Shown here piece after piece: positions 7,307 through 14,648 of a DNA stretch of 16,225 nucleotides (position 1 is the stretch's first letter; every line of letters starts with the position of its first letter). This stretch comes from an uncultured Bacteroidales bacterium (lineage in GTDB: Bacteria; Bacteroidota; Bacteroidia; Bacteroidales; FEN-979). Location of the stretch: assembly GCA_903928285.1 (NCBI GenBank), contig CAIYQH010000437.1, positions 1-16,225 on the forward strand. Direction: 5' to 3'. The notes under the pieces were generated by a model that worked only from the letters and a program-made list of their open reading frames with translations, was not told the DNA's origin and searched no databases. Made by a program: the position numbers and the translations under genes.

Positions 7307-7540
7307 ATGAAGATTGAAGATTTCATTGCCCGCCTTGAGGAAGAATATGAAGACCTTACACCCGGAACCCTGACCCCAGGGAGTGTTTTCAGGGAGGTTT
7401 TTGAGTGGAACTCCATCAATGCACTCATCCTGATTGCGATGGTTAAAACCGAATATGATGTAACCATCAATGCGGAAGATATTGCCACCTCCAAAACTGT
7501 GGAAGACCTGTTCAGGATTATTACCTCAAGGGTTCAATAA
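7307..7540 (+). CDS. Acyl carrier protein
   Basis: This 77-residue, acidic, all-helical protein has the length and pattern of a discrete acyl carrier protein that tethers acyl chains by 4'-phosphopantetheine. The prosthetic-group serine is most likely S36 in FEWNSINALILIAMV. The usual Asp before the serine is Asn here, and the following Leu is Ile. The C-terminal part (INAEDIATSKTVEDLF) matches the helix III-IV region of Bacteroidota carrier proteins. It lies divergently beside the first acyl-AMP ligase and 10 nt from the stop of the second, convergent one. It is probably specialised for this locus rather than the housekeeping fatty-acid carrier. Confidence 0.85.
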   Translation: MKIEDFIARLEEEYEDLTPGTLTPGSVFREVFEWNSINALILIAMVKTEYDVTINAEDIATSKTVEDLFRIITSRVQ

Positions 7541-7550
7541 GAGGGGTTTC

Positions 7551-9608
7551 TCACCTGTCTTCCATCAATTTCAAACCTTCCCTTACCAGTTGGGCAATTG
7601 AAATCTCTTCGAAAAAGAGGTACGGGGGCCATTCAAATCCAAAAATATTTTTTGTTTCCGCCGTCAGTTCAACGGCCATAATTGAATCAAGCCCGTAAAC
7701 CGTAAGGCTGCAGGCAGGATCCACCGCAACCCCTTCATTCAGCCGGGTTGCAGCCCATCCGAGGATAAATTGTTCCAGGTCAGGCGCCTCTCCCTCCTTA
7801 TAATTTCCTGCAGCAATGCCGTGTTCCTCATAGATACGGTCGGCGATCACTGTAAAATTCCCATGCAGCAACGATTCCCTGTTGGCCCTGCGCATGATCT
7901 TGCCGCTGGAGGTCTTGATGACGGAACCAGTTTTGACCAGGGTGATCCTGACCGGCTGGATTTCAAATTCCTGTGAAAGGGAGCCAACGATTGCTTCCAG
8001 GATTTTCGCAGTATCATGGGGAAGGATGGAACGTCGCAGTTCAGCCACGACAGCCAGCCGTTCCTTCCCGTTGTGTTCGACGGAGAATACAGCAGAACAG
8101 GATTTCCGGATAGAGGGATGGCTCTCCTCTACCACCTCCTCAATATCCTGCGGGTAAAAATTTCGGCCATGGATGATGACAAGGTCTTTCAATCGTCCGG
8201 TTATGAAAAGCTCCCCGTTGTAGACAAATCCGAGGTCGCCGGTACGCAGCCAGACAGGGTTTGCAGTCCCGGCGGGACTGGCTCTGAAAACTTCCGCTGT
8301 CTGCTCCGGGTTACCGTAGTATCCCATGGTAACCGTACTGCCGCTTGCCCAGATCTCCCCAACTTTATAAGGCGGCAGGATTTCACAGGTATCGGGGTTA
8401 ACAATCAGGATGGAAGTATCCATCTTCGTTTTGCCATTGCCGGCGATCCACTGGGTATCGCCGCTCTGGTCATCATCTTCCGCCGGAACCACGATATTCT
8501 GCTCGAGGGCGGAGGTTTTCACACGCAGGTAGCATGCCGGCTCGGTAATTGCGCCGCCAACCAGGATCAGGGTCGACTCAGCCATGCCATAAGCGGGAAT
8601 AAGCGCCTCAGCCTTCAGTCCGGCGGGCGAGAAGGCCGACAAAAACCGCTCCATTGTCGATCTCCTCACGGGTTCGGCGCCGCTGTACATAACCCGCAGC
8701 GACGACAGGTCGAGACCGGCACGCAGTGGTTCCGCGATCTTGTCGACACAATGGTTAAAGGCAAAGTCGGGCTGACCGCTCACCGTGGCATGGTAACGGG
8801 TGATGGCCTGCAATAGCAAGGCAGGGTTGGCGATAAAGATAAAGGGGGGGATCAGCACGGCACGGGATCCTGAAAAAACAGTCTCCATAATACCGAAGAT
8901 CAGGCCGAGGTCGTGGAACTGCGGTACCCAGTGCACGGCAGTATCTTCAGGGGTTATCGCGAATATCAGCTGCAGCGAACGCAGGTTGTACATGATGTTC
9001 CGGTGGCTTACCATCACCCCTTTCGGGTCGCCGGTTGAACCGCTTGTGTACTGGAGGAATGCCAGCGATTCAAATCCGGGTTCAGCACCGGCGACAGCGT
9101 CGCGACCGGCCAGGCTCCAGGAATCGGTGGTATGCCAGGGCAAACCTGCAAGCTGGGCGTCTTCCGCAAAATTGCGTTCCAGCGAGCGGGCGATGGCATC
9201 GGTGGTCAGGATGGAATGTGCGTTGCAGTCGGCAGCAATGGTACGGATCCTTTGCAGGGACCGGTTCTTTCGCGGGGGATAGGCTGCTGCCGGAATGGTT
9301 CCCGCATAGAGGCATCCGAAAAAGGCAAGGATGAAATCAAGCCCGGGCGGATAGAACATCAGCACTGTTTTGCCTTTCATCCCCAGCGCAATAAGTCTTG
9401 CGGCAATATTCCGCGCACCTGCGTCAACTTCATCATAGGTTAATGAACCCGACTCATCCTCCCCGTTGGCGAGGAAGGTAAAGGCCCTCTTCTCAGGATG
9501 TAAGGCTGCCCGCTGTCGCAGAACGGTGACAATGGTGGCCTGGTCTGGTATAAGCTGAAGGTCGCCCGGGAGAGGCACTGGGTTCGTTAAATCCATCTTT
9601 TCAATCAT
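7551..9608 (-). CDS. Fatty acyl-AMP ligase fused to a C-terminal acyl carrier domain
   Basis: This 685-residue two-domain protein has an adenylate-forming domain (about 20-590) with YTSGSTGDPKGVMVSH (187-202), HWVPQFHDLGLIFG (a fatty acyl-AMP ligase signature), PAYGMAESTL, WLRTGDLGF, TGRLKDLVIIHGRNFYPQDI and IKTSSGKIMRR with the C-terminal lysine. A carrier domain (about 605-685) carries the phosphopantetheine serine S642 in YGLDSIMAVEL. The protein can therefore activate an acid and load its own carrier in cis. The start at 9608 was kept; the ATG at 9596 (fifth codon) is equally possible. It is divergent from the ketoacyl synthase operon across a short promoter region. No ketosynthase, reductase or thioesterase domain is attached, so downstream chemistry must come from separate proteins. 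Confidence 0.9.
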   Translation of the reverse strand: MIEKMDLTNPVPLPGDLQLIPDQATIVTVLRQRAALHPEKRAFTFLANGEDESGSLTYDEVDAGARNIAARLIALGMKGKTVLMFYPPGLDFILAFFGCLYAGTIPAAAYPPRKNRSLQRIRTIAADCNAHSILTTDAIARSLERNFAEDAQLAGLPWHTTDSWSLAGRDAVAGAEPGFESLAFLQYTSGSTGDPKGVMVSHRNIMYNLRSLQLIFAITPEDTAVHWVPQFHDLGLIFGIMETVFSGSRAVLIPPFIFIANPALLLQAITRYHATVSGQPDFAFNHCVDKIAEPLRAGLDLSSLRVMYSGAEPVRRSTMERFLSAFSPAGLKAEALIPAYGMAESTLILVGGAITEPACYLRVKTSALEQNIVVPAEDDDQSGDTQWIAGNGKTKMDTSILIVNPDTCEILPPYKVGEIWASGSTVTMGYYGNPEQTAEVFRASPAGTANPVWLRTGDLGFVYNGELFITGRLKDLVIIHGRNFYPQDIEEVVEESHPSIRKSCSAVFSVEHNGKERLAVVAELRRSILPHDTAKILEAIVGSLSQEFEIQPVRITLVKTGSVIKTSSGKIMRRANRESLLHGNFTVIADRIYEEHGIAAGNYKEGEAPDLEQFILGWAATRLNEGVAVDPACSLTVYGLDSIMAVELTAETKNIFGFEWPPYLFFEEISIAQLVREGLKLMEDR

Positions 9609-9642
9609 TTAGGTGCTGAAAAAGCGCTTCTCCATCACCGGG

Positions 9643-9650
9643 CAAATTTA
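9643..9650 (-). promoter_or_regulatory. Promoter -7 box for the ligase-carrier gene
   Basis: On the - strand this reads TAAATTTG, a perfect TAnnTTTG match, 34 nt before the ATG at 9608. Confidence 0.6.
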
Positions 9651-9680
9651 GAAAAAAGGGGACGATAACGAAAAAAAAAG

Positions 9681-9688
9681 TACTTTTG
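9681..9688 (+). promoter_or_regulatory. Promoter -7 box for the synthase-to-SGNH operon
   Basis: TACTTTTG is a perfect TAnnTTTG match 41 nt before the ATG at 9730. It follows a run of nine A (9671-9679) and lies back to back with the box at 9643-9650. It is the only convincing promoter seen for the six-gene operon. Confidence 0.6.
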
Positions 9689-9729
9689 TGTCGTTCCCGT
9701 TTTGAACAAGAGCTCAACCTACCCAGTCA

Positions 9730-10815
9730 ATGGCCATTTTTGAGATACCCGATGTGCGGATTGCCGGTCTTTCGGCATGTGTTCCAAAAAAGATATTATC
9801 CAATCATGATTATGACTGGATCACGCAAAAAGAACGGGATCAGCTGATCCAGATGATCGGGGTTGAAACCCGCCATGTCGCCGAACCTGGACAAACCACC
9901 TCCGACCTTTGCTTCCAGTCGGCAGAACAGCTGATGGAGAGACTGGGATGGTTGCCCGGTGAGATCAAGCTGCTGGTGTTCGTTTCCCAGTCGCGCGACT
10001 ATATCATCCCTTCAACCTCCGCCATTCTGCAGGACAGGCTGAAACTGCCCAAAACCTGCATGGCCCTCGACATCAACCTCGGTTGTTCAGGATATGTTTA
10101 TGGCCTTTCCGTTATCAGCAGCCTCATCAGGGCCACTGGCATACAAAAGGGTTTGCTGCTGGTCGGCGACCTTTCGAATGTCACCTCCTGTTACCGCGAT
10201 AAAAGCACCTACCCGCTTTTCGGGGATGCCGGCACAGCCACCGCGCTGGAATATAAACCGGGACAGGCTCCGATGCAGTTCAACCTGCAAACCGACGGGA
10301 GCGGTTATGAAGCCATCATCATCCGCGACGGAGGCGTGCGCAACCTGGCTGATAAAAAATCATTTACCATTAAAAAATACGGCGACGGGATCTATCATAA
10401 CAGGTTGCAGATTGCCCTGAACGGCATTGAAGTTTTCAATTTTTCGCTCCGCGAGGTGGTCCCCAACATCAAAACCACGCTGAAACATTTCAACCGGCAA
10501 ACCGACGAATTCAACTACCTGCTGTTCCACCAGGCCAACAGGCTGATCAATGAGACCCTACGCAAGATGCTGAAGGTTGACCCCTCCCGGGTCCCCTATT
10601 CGCTGCACGATTTCGGCAATACCAGCTGTTCCTCCATTCCGCTCACCATGGTCACACAGATCGGGAGCGAACTTGCTGAAAAACCTCAGAAGCTGTTACT
10701 TTCGGCTTTCGGAATCGGTCTTTCATGGGGCACCGCCCTGATTGAAACCGATGGCATCGTGGTGTGTGAACTCACCGATCAGGAGGCCGCTCCTTCCCAA
10801 TCCAACCCGACATGA
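9730..10815 (+). CDS. Ketoacyl-ACP synthase III (FabH-like)
   Basis: This 361-residue thiolase-fold enzyme should catalyse one decarboxylative Claisen condensation of a starter acyl group with malonyl-ACP, or act as an acyltransferase as some relatives do. The catalytic triad is complete: C119 in LDINLGCSGYVYGL, H267 in LFHQANRLI and N297 in DFGNTSCSSIPL. LFGDAGTATAL (163-173) is also typical. It is some 40 residues longer than housekeeping FabH, as often in synthases of secondary-metabolite and polysaccharide loci. Its stop overlaps the start of the reductase gene by 4 nt, indicating coupled translation. The nearby carrier protein and acyl-AMP ligases would supply substrates. Chain length and starter cannot be predicted by eye. 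Confidence 0.9.
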   Translation: MAIFEIPDVRIAGLSACVPKKILSNHDYDWITQKERDQLIQMIGVETRHVAEPGQTTSDLCFQSAEQLMERLGWLPGEIKLLVFVSQSRDYIIPSTSAILQDRLKLPKTCMALDINLGCSGYVYGLSVISSLIRATGIQKGLLLVGDLSNVTSCYRDKSTYPLFGDAGTATALEYKPGQAPMQFNLQTDGSGYEAIIIRDGGVRNLADKKSFTIKKYGDGIYHNRLQIALNGIEVFNFSLREVVPNIKTTLKHFNRQTDEFNYLLFHQANRLINETLRKMLKVDPSRVPYSLHDFGNTSCSSIPLTMVTQIGSELAEKPQKLLLSAFGIGLSWGTALIETDGIVVCELTDQEAAPSQSNPT

Positions 10816-11546
10816 ACGCATTTGATCTGAAAGGGAAAACAGTTCTTGTTACCGGCGCCTCCTCGGGTCTCGGCAGGCAAACGGCTGTCACTGCCAGTGA
10901 ATATGGCGCCCGGGTGATCATCACAGGTCGCCATGCTGTGCGTCTTGATGAGACCTGGCATATGCTTCAGGGCGAGGGGCATCTCCAGCTCCTTGCCGAT
11001 CTTACCATCCAGTCCGATATTGACCGACTGGTGGCTGCTTTGCCCGTGCTCGACGGGCTGGTCCACAGCACCGGCATCTCGGAACTGTCGCCTGCCCGGT
11101 TTATCACGAAAGATATTATTGCCAGCACCTTCCGCATCAGTTTTGATGCCTCCGTTCTGCTCACCGCGGCGATCCTGGGAAAGAGAAAGCTTACCAAAGG
11201 AAACAGCTCCATCGTGTTCATCTCCTCCATCTCCACCCGCTACCCGTTTGTGGGCGGGGCCATGTATATCAGCGCCAAGGCGGCCCTGGAGGCCTATGCC
11301 CGTGTGCTGGCCCTTGAGCTTGCATCCAGGGGAACACGCGTGAACTGCGTTGCCCCCGCCTTTGTGAGAACCCCCATGTTAGAGGAGACTGCCGCGAATT
11401 TTTCAAGGGAGGCCGTCGACAAAATCGAAGAGCGCCAGTTGCTGGGGTTAGGCGATCCTGTTGACGTTGCCAACGTCATTGTATTTTACCTTGCCGATGC
11501 ATCCAGATGGGTGAGCGCTACAAACCTGATCCTGGGAGGAGGCTGA
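10812..11546 (+). CDS. Short-chain dehydrogenase/reductase (FabG-like)
   Basis: This 244-residue NAD(P)-dependent Rossmann enzyme most likely reduces the 3-ketoacyl product of the preceding synthase to a 3-hydroxyacyl chain on the carrier protein. TGASSGLG (14-21) is the cofactor loop, GR at 39-40 favours NADPH, and S139, Y152 and K156 (SSISTRYPF, then MYISAK) form the catalytic set. The usual NNAG is HSTG (85-88). The tetrad Asn appears replaced by Ser110 (RISFDAS) in my eyeballed alignment. The C-terminus NLILGGG matches the family ending. It overlaps the synthase by 4 nt (ATGA) and the glycosyltransferase by 1 nt (TGATG). The codons for its last glycines form the glycosyltransferase ribosome binding site. 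A sugar oxidoreductase role cannot be excluded. Confidence 0.87.
   Translation: MNAFDLKGKTVLVTGASSGLGRQTAVTASEYGARVIITGRHAVRLDETWHMLQGEGHLQLLADLTIQSDIDRLVAALPVLDGLVHSTGISELSPARFITKDIIASTFRISFDASVLLTAAILGKRKLTKGNSSIVFISSISTRYPFVGGAMYISAKAALEAYARVLALELASRGTRVNCVAPAFVRTPMLEETAANFSREAVDKIEERQLLGLGDPVDVANVIVFYLADASRWVSATNLILGGG
11534..11542 (+). promoter_or_regulatory. Ribosome binding site for the glycosyltransferase
   Basis: GGGAGGAGG is an unusually strong Shine-Dalgarno for this genome and is built from the last glycine codons of the reductase. It lies 3 nt before the ATG at 11546 and 9 nt before a second in-frame ATG at 11552. By spacing the second could be the true start. Confidence 0.55.
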
Positions 11547-12496
11547 TGGCTATGAACAAAGAGAAACCAGAATATTCAATTGTTGTCCCGGTTTATAACA
11601 GCTGTGAATCGCTGGGGGAACTGTCGGGGCGGATCAGGCAGACCATGGAGGGCATTAACAAATCGTATGAGGTTATTTTCGTGGATGATGACAGCGCCGA
11701 CAGCAGCTGGAGCATCCTTGAAACCATCAGGAAGACTGACCCTGAAAGGATCATTGCCATTCGCCTGGCGCGGAATTTCGGGCAGCATAATGCCACCATC
11801 TGCGGTATCGCCCAGGCTTCAGGGGCCTATATCATCACCATCGATGACGACCTGCAGAACCCGCCTGAGGAGATTGCCAAACTGATCGATGGCATGCGGC
11901 AATCGGAGGCTGACCTGGTTTATGGCATTTATAGAAAGAAGCACCATTCCATGGTCAGGAACATGGGCAGCGGCGCTGTAAAAGGATGGTCACGCAGGGT
12001 TTTCAGCACCAAAGGCGATGGTTCCTCCTTCCGGCTGATGAAAGCATCGCTCGGGAAAAACCTGCTAAACCACCAGATCAACTTCATCTATATTGACGAA
12101 CTCTTCAACTGGTACACCAGCCATATTACCTTTGTTCCTGTTGATCATCAGAAACGTCCTTACCAGCAGTCAACCTATACATCGCACTCCCTGTTTTCGC
12201 TGCTCTCCAACCTGATCATCTATTATACCACGATGCCGCTGAAGATGATGGTATACGGAGGATTCATCTCTGCCCTGCTGAGCTTCATTACCGGGATCTT
12301 CTTTATTTACCGCAAACTCGTTCACGGGACGCCCATCCAGGGGTTTACAGCCCTGATCGTAACTATCCTGTTTTCGACCAGTATCATTTTACTTTCCTTA
12401 GGCGTTATTGGCGAATACATGAGCCGAATTTACATGGTCCAGAACAGGAAACCTCCTTTTGCCATCAAAACCGTGCTGAATCATGAAGTTCTTTAA
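11546..12496 (+). CDS. Glycosyltransferase family 2, polyprenyl-phosphate type (ArnC/DPM1-like)
   Basis: This 316-residue membrane-anchored enzyme should transfer a sugar from a nucleotide donor to polyprenyl phosphate or a lipid-linked acceptor at the cytoplasmic face. The GT-A domain shows VVPVYNS (13-19), VDDDSADSSW (46-55), LARNFGQHNATICG (74-87) and the metal-binding ITIDDDLQNPPEE (97-109), a signature of the dolichol-phosphate-mannose-synthase/ArnC group. GSSFRLM (159-165) is conserved too. Two C-terminal membrane helices (about 234-256 and 267-289) follow. The open frame begins at 11507, but the start at 11546 or 11552 is preferred because of the ribosome binding site and the family N-terminus. 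It overlaps the next gene by 14 nt. The sugar could be the amino sugar made by the aminotransferase; this is inference. Confidence 0.9.
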   Translation: MAMNKEKPEYSIVVPVYNSCESLGELSGRIRQTMEGINKSYEVIFVDDDSADSSWSILETIRKTDPERIIAIRLARNFGQHNATICGIAQASGAYIITIDDDLQNPPEEIAKLIDGMRQSEADLVYGIYRKKHHSMVRNMGSGAVKGWSRRVFSTKGDGSSFRLMKASLGKNLLNHQINFIYIDELFNWYTSHITFVPVDHQKRPYQQSTYTSHSLFSLLSNLIIYYTTMPLKMMVYGGFISALLSFITGIFFIYRKLVHGTPIQGFTALIVTILFSTSIILLSLGVIGEYMSRIYMVQNRKPPFAIKTVLNHEVL

Positions 12497-13184
12497 ATAC
12501 GGGATCACCCTGGAGAGGCTCAGGGAGGTGGATATTGAAATGGTAAGGCAATGGCGCAATTCCGATCCGGTGAGGCTGAACATGAATTACAGGGAGATCA
12601 TCACCCCCGCAGAGCAGCAGGATTGGTTCAACTCAGTTAATAACCCGAAGTTCAATTACCTGGTGATACATTACCAGGGGGAAAAGATCGGATTACTCAA
12701 CGATAAAAACGTTGACTGGGAAGCCCGCACCTCCGAATCGGGCATTTTCCTGGGCCGGACTGAATTTTACAGCACCTTCGTCCCCTACTTAGTTTCGGTT
12801 GCCGGTATCGAATCGACCTTTTATCTCCTGGGCTGGAAAAAGCAATATGCCCATATCCTGCGAACCAATACCAATGCCATCAGGTTTAACCTGGAACTGG
12901 GATACAGGCTTTGCGACGGGCAGGAGCAGACAGATTTCCAGCAGTACGAACTGACACTCGACAATTTTGAACGAACTGCCGGCAAGATCAGAAGGGCAGT
13001 GAAAGCCCTCGGCGGAGGAGAAAACAGGGCCAGGATATTGTTCGAACCCGCCGACTATCAAAGCGGGATGGCCCCGATGATTGAGGGGCTGCTGAAAGAT
13101 TCACCCTATCCGCTGCAGCGCGAAGAGACCCGCGAAGGCACCTGGTACCGCGAAATCTCTTCAGCTTCTTATACAAACCAATAG
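12483..13184 (+). CDS. GNAT-family acyltransferase (PseH-like N-terminal part)
   Basis: In this 233-residue protein the first 165 residues or so look like a GNAT domain of the sugar N-acetyltransferase kind. LREVDIEMVRQWRNSDPVR (13-31), ITPAEQQDWF and the late HILRTNTNAIRFNLELGYRL (about 120-139) match PseH-like enzymes. These N-acetylate a 4-amino group on a nucleotide dideoxy-amino sugar. The remaining 65-70 residues are an extension I do not recognise. Placed directly after the glycosyltransferase (14-nt overlap) and the synthase-reductase pair, it is the best candidate to move an acyl group onto the amino sugar, from either acyl-CoA or acyl-ACP. Substrate assignment is inference; the GNAT call is fairly sure. 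Confidence 0.75.
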   Translation: MKFFKYGITLERLREVDIEMVRQWRNSDPVRLNMNYREIITPAEQQDWFNSVNNPKFNYLVIHYQGEKIGLLNDKNVDWEARTSESGIFLGRTEFYSTFVPYLVSVAGIESTFYLLGWKKQYAHILRTNTNAIRFNLELGYRLCDGQEQTDFQQYELTLDNFERTAGKIRRAVKALGGGENRARILFEPADYQSGMAPMIEGLLKDSPYPLQREETREGTWYREISSASYTNQ

Positions 13185-13195
13185 GACCGACTGAC

Positions 13196-14647
13196 ATGCT
13201 TTTCAACTCCATCGGATATCTCTTTTTTCTCCCTGTCGTCGTCATTCTCTATTACCTGTTGCCGCATCAAAGGCGATGGGTTATGCTGCTCGCCGCCAGT
13301 TATTTCTTTTACCTGATCTGGCGGGTTGAATTTGTGCTGGTTCTGATGACGGCCACGGCAGTCTCCTACTACGCTGCCCTGCAGATGGGAAAACTCCCTG
13401 AAAAAAAACAACGGGTCAAATACGTTGTTCTGACCTTGCTGGTCAACATGGGAATGCTGGCGGTATTCAAATATCTTGGCTTCTTTGCTGAAATAGCAGG
13501 CCAGGTTGCCGGGATGTTCGGACAATCCAGGGTAATCCCTTCACCGGGGATTCTGCTGCCGATCGGGATCTCATTCTATACCTTCCAGACCATCGGGTAC
13601 ACGCTGGATGTCTATCGCGGGCAAATCAAACCCGAAAAAAATATCGGGATTTATGCCCTGTTTGTCTCCTTTTTCCCGCTGATCCTGGCAGGACCTATTG
13701 AACGGGGACGCAGGCTGATTCCGCAGTTTCACGTGCGTCACGACTTTGACCAGCAGGTGTTCACCAGCGGACTAAGGCTCATCCTGTGGGGGTTGTTCAA
13801 GAAAATCGTCATTGCCGACCGGCTTGCCATATTTGTCCAGGCGATCTATTCTGAACCCGGTTATTTCCATGGCGTTGAAATAGTGATCGGGATCATGCTG
13901 AAAATGATGCAGGTTTATGCTGATTTTTCGGGCTATACCGATATTGCCATCGGATCGGCCCGGTTGCTGGGATTCAAACTCAGCCCCAATTTCAACAGGC
14001 CCTTCAGCGCCCAGTCGGTTTCAGCCTTCTGGAGCAGGTGGCACATCTCGCTTACCTCCTGGCTGCGCGATTATGTCTATTTCTCGCTGCCTTACAAATT
14101 TTGCGGGAAGCCCGTTAACTGGCGTCTGAACCTCAACCTGCTCCTCACCTTCGTGCTGGTTGGTTTCTGGCATGGGCCCTACTGGAACTTCATCCTGTTT
14201 GGATTCCTGCATGGCGCCTATATGGTTTTGGCCAACATCTCCAAACCGGCCATGACGACCTTCAACCGCATCAGCGGACTTGCGGGGTCGCCGCGGCTGC
14301 TCAAATGGCTTAATATCACAGCCACCTTTATGCTTGTGTGTTCAACGGGGTTTTTCTTCGGACAGCATCCGTTCGGCGACTCCATCCTGATGATCAGGAA
14401 CCTGGCCAACTTCAGCCATTCAGGTACCTCGATGGTGGAATTACTGAAAAACAATGACTTTGTCCTGGGGGTTCTCCTGATTATCTTTATGCTTTGGTTC
14501 GAATACCAGGTTGCGGTGAAGTCACTGGCGGCGAAATTCCTTGCCAAACCGGTCGCGGTTCGTTTTGGCGCTTACGTGATTATGACAGTATTTATCTTAG
14601 CCTTTGGCGTTTTTTCCAGTCAGAAGTTTTTCTATTTTCAATTTTAA
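13196..14647 (+). CDS. MBOAT-family O-acyltransferase (AlgI-like)
   Basis: This 483-residue polytopic membrane protein transfers acyl groups across or within the inner membrane to hydroxyls of an exported polymer or lipid. It shows the AlgI/DltB/PatA features: MLFNSIGYLFFLPVVVILYY at the N-terminus, SFFPLILAGPIERGRRLIPQF (158-178), YADFSGYTDIAIGSARLLG (241-259), FWSRWHISLTSWLRDYVY (279-296) and VGFWHGPYWN (322-331). H326 is the conserved catalytic histidine and H339 lies in the following LHG. Eleven nucleotides separate it from the GNAT gene and one from the SGNH-like gene. This pairing with a membrane-anchored SGNH-type partner is the standard arrangement for alginate and cell-wall O-acetylation systems. 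Acceptor and acyl group are unknown. Confidence 0.92.
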   Translation: MLFNSIGYLFFLPVVVILYYLLPHQRRWVMLLAASYFFYLIWRVEFVLVLMTATAVSYYAALQMGKLPEKKQRVKYVVLTLLVNMGMLAVFKYLGFFAEIAGQVAGMFGQSRVIPSPGILLPIGISFYTFQTIGYTLDVYRGQIKPEKNIGIYALFVSFFPLILAGPIERGRRLIPQFHVRHDFDQQVFTSGLRLILWGLFKKIVIADRLAIFVQAIYSEPGYFHGVEIVIGIMLKMMQVYADFSGYTDIAIGSARLLGFKLSPNFNRPFSAQSVSAFWSRWHISLTSWLRDYVYFSLPYKFCGKPVNWRLNLNLLLTFVLVGFWHGPYWNFILFGFLHGAYMVLANISKPAMTTFNRISGLAGSPRLLKWLNITATFMLVCSTGFFFGQHPFGDSILMIRNLANFSHSGTSMVELLKNNDFVLGVLLIIFMLWFEYQVAVKSLAAKFLAKPVAVRFGAYVIMTVFILAFGVFSSQKFFYFQF

Positions 14648-14648
14648 T

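Noticed and set aside
8016..8816. Open frame of 266 codons on the + strand opposite the ligase-carrier gene
   Set aside because: Antisense shadow of a well-supported ligase; no motif, promoter box or ribosome binding site.
11507..11545. Earlier ATG for the glycosyltransferase inside the reductase gene
   Set aside because: It has no ribosome binding site and adds residues absent from the family; GGGAGGAGG precedes the later ATGs.
14604..14648. Earlier ATG for the SGNH-like protein inside the MBOAT gene
   Set aside because: The ATG one nucleotide after the MBOAT stop gives a normal membrane-anchor N-terminus; the added residues overlap coding sequence of the MBOAT.
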